This document shows, one piece after another, positions 13,507 through 20,036 of a stretch of DNA of 24,787 nucleotides. The notes beneath the pieces are model-generated. The model searched no databases. It saw only the letters and a program-made list of their open reading frames with translations, and was not told the origin of the DNA. Position numbers and translations under genes: made by a program. Location: positions 1,815-26,601 of the forward strand of contig CAPYQR010000005.1 in NCBI GenBank assembly GCA_948742005.1. Direction: 5' to 3'. Source of the stretch: an uncultured bacterium. GTDB lineage: Bacteria; Cyanobacteriota; Vampirovibrionia; Gastranaerophilales; Gastranaerophilaceae. Position 1 is the stretch's first letter; each line of letters opens with the position of its first letter.

Positions 13507-14543
13507 CAAACACGCCTGATTTTATTGAAATCAACCCAAAAGATGAAGTTGATAAACTTATAAAAATTTATGAAGATGAAACCGACACAAAATTATATCC
13601 TGCACAAGATGCGATGATTTTAATTAAAATTATGGCTTATTTATCAACTTTATTACAGACAAAATTCAACGACAGCGCAAAATTAAACCTTGTTCAACAT
13701 TCAAGATTCCCGATTTTAGATTTCTTAGGCGAAATGAAAAAATGCAAAAGATTGAAAAGCGGAGCCGGTGCGAAAGCGCTGTCCGGTGAGGACGGCGCGC
13801 AGCACTACGAAGACGAATCCGATGACGATTACAGGGAACGAATTTTATTATCCCCCGAGGGCTTTTCTGTTGCGGGTCCTGAGCTTGCATATATTTATTT
13901 TGCGCTTTGTGCTGATTCTGATATTAAAGATGTGAGCGTTCATTGCCCTGATGATGATATAAAAGTTACTTATAACGATGAAACAACAATTCTTCAAGGA
14001 AATGAAGCCGTTGTTGAAAAATCAACGGCAGATTTTGACATAAAAGCTGATTACAACACAGGCGAGGTAATTTTAACCTTAAATAAAAATTTTAGTTCGG
14101 GTGAAATTATAAAAATCAAAGTGCCGCACCCTTTTGAATTAATTTTATATATTTTAACAAAAACAGGCACGGCGAGCGAAGAATTGCTTAAAAAAGTTGA
14201 AGATTTTTTAAAACCAACCCGCCCCTTGAGCGATTGCGTTAAGGCAAAATCGGCGGAAATTGAAGAATTTGTGATTTCAGGGACAATTTTTCTTAAAAAA
14301 GATGCCGTCAAAGAAACTGTTGAAAAATCCGTTAACGAAGTTTTAAATGCTTTTTTAAATGATTTTCAAGACGTTTTAAATAAATCTGTTGTAAGAAATC
14401 AAATAATAACTTCAATCTGTAATATTCAAGGCGTTTTTGATTTTGATTTAGAAACTCCAAAAAATTCACTTGAAGCCAAAAAGAACACAAGCTACAAAGG
14501 CTCAATCGGGAATTTAAAATATGAAAGGGTAATTAATGAGTAA
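13503..14543 (+). CDS. Baseplate assembly protein gpJ-like (Mu gp47-like)
   Basis: A 346-residue wedge protein of the gpJ family. PDFIEINPKDEVDKLIKIYE at the N-terminus, FPILDFLGEMKKC (about 69-81), and DYRERILLSPEGFSVAGPELAY (about 109-130) are family features. The DPRL-like C-terminal domain has FLKPTRPLSDCVKAKSAE (about 239-256). Between residues 84 and 106 lies KSGAGAKALSGEDGAQHYED. Its DNA is GC-rich and forms a type-1 hairpin (13767-13806), unlike the AT-rich gene around it. The insert keeps the frame and replaces the loop expected before the DDDYRERI segment. Confidence 0.87.
   Translation: MTNTPDFIEINPKDEVDKLIKIYEDETDTKLYPAQDAMILIKIMAYLSTLLQTKFNDSAKLNLVQHSRFPILDFLGEMKKCKRLKSGAGAKALSGEDGAQHYEDESDDDYRERILLSPEGFSVAGPELAYIYFALCADSDIKDVSVHCPDDDIKVTYNDETTILQGNEAVVEKSTADFDIKADYNTGEVILTLNKNFSSGEIIKIKVPHPFELILYILTKTGTASEELLKKVEDFLKPTRPLSDCVKAKSAEIEEFVISGTIFLKKDAVKETVEKSVNEVLNAFLNDFQDVLNKSVVRNQIITSICNIQGVFDFDLETPKNSLEAKKNTSYKGSIGNLKYERVINE
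13764..13809 (+). repeat. Type-1 hairpin element (copy 3) inside gpJ
   Basis: GCCGGTGC, four bases, stem GCGCTGTCC (13776-13784), loop GGTGA, stem GGACGGCGC (13790-13798), three bases, GCACTACG. The outer arms GGTGC/GCACT and the trailing ACG are identical to the copies at 2700-2743 and 4666-4709. The inner stem is wholly different yet pairs over nine positions with one G-T. That preserved pairing despite changed sequence is strong support for a real folded element. It is in the sense orientation of its host gene, like the other copies. Confidence 0.8.
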
Positions 14544-15087
14544 AAGTTTATTGCCTGCTTCCTTACAGGATAAGAACAATTTAGCGCTTGAAAAATGTAT
14601 TAATTCGGCACTTGATATTGATGTTAAAAAATTTATGAAATATCCTGTTGAAAATTTATCCGATGAACTTTTAGAAGAACTTGCGCGTGAAAATCATATT
14701 ATGGGTTTTGAGGGTTGGAATCTGGCAAAAACGCGCAAACAAAAAGAAAATCTAATCAAAAATTCAATAATTTCCCATGCCAAAAAAGGTTCAATTCCAT
14801 CAATCAAAGAAGCATTATCAAACCTTGGAATGGAAGCGGAAATTGAAGAATATTTTGAATATCAGGGGCGTCCATCGCATTTTAAAGTAAGATTTTTAAA
14901 TATTTATGATAGAAGTTTAGATAAAAAACTGGAAAAAGAAATTATTGAACTTATCAATAATTACAAGCCCGCAACAAGAAAGCTCGATGTAATTAATTAT
15001 TTTTTATGTTCAAAAGCAAAATGTTTTTATTTTACCAGAATTAAAAGCAGCGAAAAAACAACAATTTCAACAAGGAGAATTTATTAA
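14536..15087 (+). CDS. Tail protein gpI-like (Mu gp48-like)
   Basis: A 183-residue protein of the P2 gpI family, which connects the baseplate to tail fibres. It opens with the usual SLLPASLQDKNNLALEKC (about 3-20) and LSDELLEELARENHI (about 41-55). The FEGWNLAKTRKQKENLIKNS segment (58-77) corresponds to the family's W-x-x-x-x-x-x-x-R-R region. The gene overlaps gpJ by eight bases and ends in TAATG shared with the fibre gene, showing coupled translation. Length matches P2 gpI. Confidence 0.87.
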   Translation: MSKSLLPASLQDKNNLALEKCINSALDIDVKKFMKYPVENLSDELLEELARENHIMGFEGWNLAKTRKQKENLIKNSIISHAKKGSIPSIKEALSNLGMEAEIEEYFEYQGRPSHFKVRFLNIYDRSLDKKLEKEIIELINNYKPATRKLDVINYFLCSKAKCFYFTRIKSSEKTTISTRRIY

Positions 15088-17858
15088 TGAGTGAATATTA
15101 TTCAATTTTAACAAATAAAGGTGAAAAAGCCCTTTTTGAATCCATAGCGGGGGAAAACGGTTTCAATCCTTTTTATATCGCAGTTGGAGACAGTTTAGGA
15201 AGTTATTATGAACCCGAAGAAACTCAAACTGCGTTAAAAAATGAAAAATATAGGGCAGAAATTTACGCTAAAGGAATTAACAGGAAAGATAAGTTTTTAT
15301 ATTTTGATTTGCAAATCCCGCCGTCCGAGGGCGATTATACAATAAGAGAAGTCGGGCTTTTTAATAAAGATAATGAACTTTTAGGAATTGCAAAATACCC
15401 CGCAACGCTAAAACAAAAAGCGGACACACAAAGCGATAAAACCTTATCTGTTGAGTTTCAAATATTTTTATCAAATGAAACAATAAATACGATAGTTATT
15501 GATGACAACGGAAATTTATTAACAAAAGAAACTCTTAACGCCGATGCGCAGCCTTATGATAAAAACAGAAATTATTTTAAAACCGAATGGGCAACAGATA
15601 TAATTGACGGCAAAAAATCAATCTTTGAATCCCTAATCGGTAACAACCAAGGAAACTCCCTAACAGACAAAACCAAATGGAAAAAAGTCAGCCTCGGAGG
15701 CGGGGGTAGAGAATTGCTTGAAATCTACATTGACCCTTTTATTGATGAAACCGATAACAAAGGGAGAATCCTCAATGGGCAGGTGTTTACGTTTGATGAA
15801 TTTCCCTCTGCCGTTGCAAAATTAAAACGTAGAATCGGAACATTAACTGATGGTTTTAATCCTTTGTCGGTTCAAAAATATGGAAATATCAAGCTTTCGG
15901 CGCAGGGGATTGCTTCGGGGTTTGATTCGACTTCTTGGGTTACAATTCCCGAGGCTTTTAATCCTCAAAACCAGAATTGGCAGATTGGGGTTGCGTTTAG
16001 GACGGGGGAGTTTGGCAGTGAGCGTCAGGATATTTTAAATTGTATAAATCAAGAATATGAATCGATTGAAATTAAGATTGAGGCGGGTAATAAAATAGTA
16101 ATTAATTCATTTATTAATAATTCAACAACGCGTTTGTTTCAAAAAATTATTGACGATGTGGCGTTAAGTTCTCATACTGATTGTTTTTTCCTTATGGAAT
16201 ATGATTCTAATATCGGTTATACATTCAAACTGGGTGAGAATAAGGATAATTTATCGACTGTTGGTACAGTTGATATTAAAACGCCGATTACTCAAGGAGC
16301 GATATTGGCATTTGGTGCTAATTTTGGAGCAAATCAGCAATATGTAAACGGTGCTTTTCAGGGTTCGATTAATTTATTTGATTCATTTGTAAAAATTAAC
16401 GGTGTTGATTTTTTTAATCCAAAAAGGCAAGTTTATTCAAAAATGCCTGAAATCGCATGTTCTGAGGCTGAATGGCAGACTTTAAAAAGAAACTCACCTA
16501 TCGGGCAGGTGTCGAAATTTGTTATTGATGAAGAAAATAAAACGGTGAGATTACCTGCTGTTAAGAATATACAAGGGGTTTATGCGCTTGTTCAATCCGG
16601 AATGACATTCAAGAAATCTTTGCCAAATTTAAAATGGCAGATAAATTCAAATTCAACAGCAGGTGATTTTTCGTTTTTTGGCGAATGGCATGAAATAGTT
16701 ACAACGCAGGGTGGAATTAAGGCTGATTATATAACGACAAATAAGGGGTTGGCTGAACATGACTCTGCAGGTGCAAAAAGGCTTTTTTCTCTGTCGTATA
16801 ACGCAAATGATGCTGATTCTACTTATCAAGATGGCGCGCCTGTTCAAGTTGAAGCTTGCGGATATCCTTATTGTATTTGCTTGAACCCTGAGGTGGAAGA
16901 AAGCGAAAAACCAATTAATGAATATGAAATTATTAATTCTAATACTTTGCTGGAGCCAAAATATTCCCCGCTTGAACTCGACAATCTTTCATGGCTTAAA
17001 AGCGCGGGGCAAAGGAATCCCGGGACAACATTTGTTGCAATTTGGAATAAATTAATTGAATCTTACAACACAAATTCAAAAATCGGAATCGCAGACGTCA
17101 AGCTTGTAACGGATTCAACCGCGACGGATTATGATTTTAAAATTGACCTTGAAACATCAGAATTTATCCTGCCTTTGCTTGACGGGAGCGAGAATTTTCC
17201 AAGTTATGAATACATCACTCTTGAACCCCTCGCAACCAATATTAACGGTTATACGGCACCGTATAACGGCTTTTTGCATGCTCACATGGATAACGGAAGC
17301 ATACAACTGTTTATCGCCGATTCTCAAATCGGAACAACAGCTTATTCCGCCACAATTACAGGCTCCAACAACACCATATTTTTAAAAAAAGGACAAAAAG
17401 CGGAAATAGCAGCTTCGGGGGCAATTCAGAATATTGAATTCACAAAAGCCAAAGGCAACGGAAACCTTTATTTCTACGCGGGAGATACCGCGCAGAACAC
17501 GAATTTGATTAACGCAGGGAGATTTGAAGAACAATTAGCAGATATAAATAGTGCTTCAAGAAGCTATTTAATTGAAAGTTATACAAACGGCAGGTCTTGG
17601 TATCGGATATATTCTGACGGTTATTGCGAACAAGGCGGTCAAATTCAAGGCGGAAGCGATACAACTGTTACAATAACTTTATTAAAAAACTATAAAGATA
17701 TGAATTACAATGTAGGCTTTACCACTATTGGCAATAACAGTAGTTCTGCCACAACGCAATGGCAATATATACAAATACATCCGTTAACGACATCAACATT
17801 TTCAACTAAGCGCATTAATTTTACTCGCGATTGGCGTGCTTACGGATACATAAAATAA
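15087..17858 (+). CDS. Tail fibre protein (DUF3751 N-terminus, LamG-like middle, fibre knob)
   Basis: A 923-residue receptor-binding fibre. Residues 1-130 form the virion-attachment domain of Mu S / P2 H-type fibres (YSILTNKGEKAL, FNPFYIAVGDS, YTIREVGLFN). Residues about 205-450 look like a LamG/concanavalin-type beta sandwich: GFDSTSWVTIPEAFN, WQIGVAFRTGEFG, FKLGENKDNL and GSINLFDSFVKING. Around 465-505 is a collar-like stretch, SPIGQVSKFVIDEENKT. The C-terminus (about 825-923) resembles a fibre knob, with RSWYRIYSDGYCEQGGQI. Base use changes from A-rich to G/T-rich near 15840 and back near 16900, suggesting that the middle was exchanged. No chaperone domain is visible at the C-terminus. Confidence 0.88.
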   Translation: MSEYYSILTNKGEKALFESIAGENGFNPFYIAVGDSLGSYYEPEETQTALKNEKYRAEIYAKGINRKDKFLYFDLQIPPSEGDYTIREVGLFNKDNELLGIAKYPATLKQKADTQSDKTLSVEFQIFLSNETINTIVIDDNGNLLTKETLNADAQPYDKNRNYFKTEWATDIIDGKKSIFESLIGNNQGNSLTDKTKWKKVSLGGGGRELLEIYIDPFIDETDNKGRILNGQVFTFDEFPSAVAKLKRRIGTLTDGFNPLSVQKYGNIKLSAQGIASGFDSTSWVTIPEAFNPQNQNWQIGVAFRTGEFGSERQDILNCINQEYESIEIKIEAGNKIVINSFINNSTTRLFQKIIDDVALSSHTDCFFLMEYDSNIGYTFKLGENKDNLSTVGTVDIKTPITQGAILAFGANFGANQQYVNGAFQGSINLFDSFVKINGVDFFNPKRQVYSKMPEIACSEAEWQTLKRNSPIGQVSKFVIDEENKTVRLPAVKNIQGVYALVQSGMTFKKSLPNLKWQINSNSTAGDFSFFGEWHEIVTTQGGIKADYITTNKGLAEHDSAGAKRLFSLSYNANDADSTYQDGAPVQVEACGYPYCICLNPEVEESEKPINEYEIINSNTLLEPKYSPLELDNLSWLKSAGQRNPGTTFVAIWNKLIESYNTNSKIGIADVKLVTDSTATDYDFKIDLETSEFILPLLDGSENFPSYEYITLEPLATNINGYTAPYNGFLHAHMDNGSIQLFIADSQIGTTAYSATITGSNNTIFLKKGQKAEIAASGAIQNIEFTKAKGNGNLYFYAGDTAQNTNLINAGRFEEQLADINSASRSYLIESYTNGRSWYRIYSDGYCEQGGQIQGGSDTTVTITLLKNYKDMNYNVGFTTIGNNSSSATTQWQYIQIHPLTTSTFSTKRINFTRDWRAYGYIK

Positions 17859-17867
17859 GGAGAAAAA

Positions 17868-18500
17868 ATGAGTTATAAATTGTTAAAACCTTACAGCGAA
17901 AGACAGAAAAATAATTTTATTGTTGAATTTAATCATAATAAAAATCTAAAAATCGAAGAAACTTCAACTGCGCTTTACGCGCTTTGTGAAGATGAGATTT
18001 TGGAAAACGGCGAAATAATAAAAAACCCTGACTATGAAGAACAAATCAAGGCAAAAGAAAGAGAAAAACTTGATAAATTATTTCTAACAGGTTCAGATGT
18101 CGAGCGCGCGATATATAAATCAAAGGGAATGGATTTTGATGATATTTTTGAATTTGTTAAGGATTTAAAAGAAAAAAGCGAAAACCCGCAAAGCAGCGAA
18201 GATTTTAAAATTAATGAAAATGAAGAAATCTTTACCGTACTTAAAAACATTGATTTAAAAGCTTTAAAAATTGAACTAAAAGCAAATAATTTCTACCGGG
18301 GGAATCCGTATATTAATCAAATCGGTGCGTTATTGGGTTATTCAATAGATGAGCTTGATTATTTGTTTTTGAATAAGGAATTGTCTGAAACTATTGAGGG
18401 AAGCGGACAAGCGGAGCAACCAGAAGAAATGCGGGAAGATGAGGGAAATAATACATCTGAAATTGATGACTTGCTTGATGAAGATGAAATACCGTTTTAG
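17868..18500 (+). CDS. Acidic tail-fibre-associated protein (assembly or accessory)
   Basis: A 210-residue protein downstream of the fibre gene after a good AGGAG site. The N-terminus KLLKPYSERQKNNFIVEFNH (about 4-23) resembles short proteins that follow fibre genes in other prophages. Around 74-90 is FLTGSDVERAIYKSKGM. The end (about 178-210) is extremely acidic (EEMREDEGNN, DDLLDEDEIPF). It could be a fibre assembly protein, since such genes usually sit here, but the sequence does not place it in a named family. The acidic tail and absence of a membrane segment suggest a cytoplasmic chaperone-like role. Confidence 0.6.
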   Translation: MSYKLLKPYSERQKNNFIVEFNHNKNLKIEETSTALYALCEDEILENGEIIKNPDYEEQIKAKEREKLDKLFLTGSDVERAIYKSKGMDFDDIFEFVKDLKEKSENPQSSEDFKINENEEIFTVLKNIDLKALKIELKANNFYRGNPYINQIGALLGYSIDELDYLFLNKELSETIEGSGQAEQPEEMREDEGNNTSEIDDLLDEDEIPF

Positions 18501-18512
18501 GAGAATTGGAAA

Positions 18513-18587
18513 ATGGAAACAGCTTTTATAATAATATGTTTTCTTGTTTTCTTTGGCTTGTTTTGTATTATTTGTAAAAAATTCTAA
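18513..18587 (+). CDS. Possible 24-residue membrane micropeptide
   Basis: ATG at 18513 opens a 25-codon frame ending TAA. The peptide METAFIIICFLVFFGLFC plus a short basic end (ICKKF) is a single membrane helix with positive residues behind it. AGGAG lies about nine bases upstream, overlapping the preceding gene's stop. Tiny membrane peptides at the end of phage operons can be lysis or exclusion factors. Size makes any function a guess. A chance frame is possible in AT-rich DNA, although the ribosome site argues against it. Confidence 0.45.
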   Translation: METAFIIICFLVFFGLFCIICKKF

Positions 18588-18665
18588 AATTAAACCGCAC
18601 TTTTAAAATTTAATATTTAATAATTTTGTTGTTTTAATTCCTTAATATGTTCTTTGTTGTTGTAC

Positions 18666-18692
18666 GGCAAGGCGTTTGTCTTGCCTTTTTTT
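18666..18692 (+). terminator. Rho-independent terminator of the rightward late operon
   Basis: The stem GGCAAGGC (18666-18673) pairs with GTCTTGCC (18678-18685), eight positions with one G-T, around a GTTT loop. Seven T follow at 18686-18692. It ends the plus-strand operon just before the convergent gene at 18695. It is not a good terminator in the reverse direction, because no T run follows the stem on the minus strand. Confidence 0.85.
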
Positions 18693-18694
18693 AA

Positions 18695-19102
18695 TTATTC
18701 TGAGTAATCCTGCGCTTTTATTTCAAATATTTTAATACTTTTATCAACCGCTTTTATTCTTTCAATATATTTTTTGTCTTTTGAACTTTTAACAATTATT
18801 GCAACGGCGGGCTTTTTGTCTGTCATTTTTGCATAATATAAAGATTGCCCGATGCTTTCAGCCCATTTTTTAGCCCAGTCAAATTCAATTGCGTATTCTT
18901 CGGTTAAGCAATCCACTCTTGTTTTATCAGGCAATCTGTATTCAATTTCACCTTTGCAATAAGCTTTAACATAATCGGCTTCTTTTAATTTTGTTTGTTG
19001 TTCCTCAAAATTAGCGTCCTTAAAAGGATATGTCGAACAATAAACAAAAGAATAAACCGCCATTATTATTGATATTGCAAATATTATATTATTCTTTTTC
19101 AT
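18695..19102 (-). CDS. Exported PD-(D/E)XK nuclease-like protein, probable lysogeny cargo
   Basis: A 135-residue protein with a signal-peptide-like start (MKKNNIIFAISIIMAVYSFV, then YC). The mature part has RVDCLTEEYAIEFDWAKKWAES (62-83; acidic D64, E73, D75) and IGQSLYYAKMTDKKPAVAIIV (84-104). This pattern is seen in a widespread small exported family that I regard as PD-(D/E)XK-like, with D64, E73 and a later lysine or glutamine as candidate active residues. That fold call is inference. It starts 18 bases after the repressor stop on the same strand, so it would be made in lysogens. The C at position 22 is not in a clean lipobox. Confidence 0.62.
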   Translation of the reverse strand: MKKNNIIFAISIIMAVYSFVYCSTYPFKDANFEEQQTKLKEADYVKAYCKGEIEYRLPDKTRVDCLTEEYAIEFDWAKKWAESIGQSLYYAKMTDKKPAVAIIVKSSKDKKYIERIKAVDKSIKIFEIKAQDYSE

Positions 19103-19120
19103 TTTTCCTCTGGGATTGTT

Positions 19121-19753
19121 TTACAAACCTCTGCTTAAATTTTTTATAACTTTGCCTTTAATGCTTATCTTAATATCGCTTTCATATTTTATTATTTCTG
19201 TTTCATATTTTTTATTGTCGGAAATTATTTCAAGATTGCCGTCTAACCTTAAGCGCAGGCGTTTTATAAACCAATCATTAAATTTTTCAATAATAAATAC
19301 TCCGCCATTATTGAAATTGCAATCTCCAATATCAACTAAAACATCATCACCGCTGTATATTGTATCTTCCATACTGTCGCCCGAAGCGCGAAAAACTTTT
19401 AAATTTTTTAAATTTTCAACTTTGAAAATATTTTGTATTAATTTTTTACCTAACGTTATTGGTGTAACATCTGCTTCATCAAAAACCATTGTACCGCTTC
19501 CACAACTGGGATTTATGTGTATTCTCTCAAGTGTAATACAATCATCATTGTCGTAAGACGAGCTTTTTTCATCAAGTTTTATGCCGTAAAAATGTTCTAT
19601 TGCTTCTACATGACGCTGATTTAAATATGATTCTCTTTTAATTCTTAAAGAAACACTTGATTTATCAAGATTTAAAGCCGTTGCAATTTCTGCCTGTGTT
19701 ATTTTTCTATCAAGCCTTTTGGTTAAATAATCTTGTAGTGCTGAAAATTTCAA
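19121..19753 (-). CDS. Phage repressor, HTH plus S24 (LexA-like) self-cleavage domain
   Basis: A 210-residue repressor. An N-terminal helix-turn-helix lies at about 18-45 (ITQAEIATALNLDKSSVSLR). The S24 peptidase domain spans about 78-205, with catalytic S127 in FRASGDSMED and K164 in WFIKRLRL. A probable scissile Cys-Gly sits at 84-85 (PSCGSG), as in UmuD. It should dissociate after RecA-stimulated cleavage, so induction by DNA damage is expected. Mu itself uses an unrelated repressor controlled by ClpX and Lon. The start is TTG at 19753-19751, set by GAGGA seven bases upstream. It is divergent from the early operon and followed closely by the exported gene. Confidence 0.9.
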   Translation of the reverse strand: MKFSALQDYLTKRLDRKITQAEIATALNLDKSSVSLRIKRESYLNQRHVEAIEHFYGIKLDEKSSSYDNDDCITLERIHINPSCGSGTMVFDEADVTPITLGKKLIQNIFKVENLKNLKVFRASGDSMEDTIYSGDDVLVDIGDCNFNNGGVFIIEKFNDWFIKRLRLRLDGNLEIISDNKKYETEIIKYESDIKISIKGKVIKNLSRGL

Positions 19754-19771
19754 AAATATTTCCTCAATTTT

Positions 19772-19831
19772 TTACAAACTTTTTCTTGACATATTTGCAT
19801 AAAGTTTGTAATATGTTTGTATAAAGTTTAT
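19772..19831. promoter_or_regulatory. Repressor operator repeats over the early promoter
   Basis: TTACAAACTTT (19772-19782) and AAAGTTTGTAA (19801-19811) are a perfect 11-bp inverted pair that brackets the -35 box and reaches into the -10 box. ATAAAGTTT also recurs as a direct repeat at 19799-19807 and 19821-19829, 22 bp apart, about two DNA turns. These are the natural binding sites for the repressor or the Ner-like protein. Binding here would block the rightward promoter and could also control the leftward one. Confidence 0.7.
19786..19814 (+). promoter_or_regulatory. Early promoter, sigma-70 type (TTGACA-17-TAATAT)
   Basis: TTGACA (19786-19791) is separated by exactly 17 bases from TAATAT (19809-19814), a near-consensus vegetative promoter pointing to the transposition operon. 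The expected start is near 19821, leaving about 50 leader bases before the first coding frame. Repressor-type repeats overlap it. Confidence 0.85.
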
Positions 19832-19872
19832 TTATCTACTATAAAACACAAACAAAAAGTCAGTATTTATTT

Positions 19873-20034
19873 TTGTTTACGTCTTTTATATATTTGCTCA
19901 ATTTAAAAGGTATTTCGCAAAAAGATATTGCAAGCGAGCTTAAAATATCAAATCAAGCCATAAATAGAGTAATTGGCGGTTTATCAAAAAGCCAAAAAGT
20001 TGACACTTGGTTAAAAGAAAATTTAGGAGTGTAA
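19873..20034 (+). CDS. Small HTH regulator, Ner/Cro-like, TTG start
   Basis: A 53-residue frame, the first of the early operon. From about residue 12 it reads KGISQKDIASELKISNQA, then INRVIGGLSKSQKVDTW, a complete helix-turn-helix of the Cro/Ner type ending just before AGGAG of the next gene. Mu Ner occupies the same place and turns down early and repressor transcription. No ATG exists in frame. TTG at 19873 is the best start, and a second TTG at 19894 would give 46 residues. Neither has a good ribosome site, so the start is uncertain. Above 19825 the frame is closed by TAA. Confidence 0.65.
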   Translation: MFTSFIYLLNLKGISQKDIASELKISNQAINRVIGGLSKSQKVDTWLKENLGV

Positions 20035-20036
20035 AA

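Noticed and set aside
15087..17858. Diversity-generating retroelement acting on the fibre
   Set aside because: No reverse transcriptase, no template repeat and no paired variable repeat with A-biased differences are visible in the window.
19116..19556. 146-codon plus-strand frame with membrane-like segments
   Set aside because: It is fully antisense to the repressor gene, and there is no ribosome site or promoter facing it.
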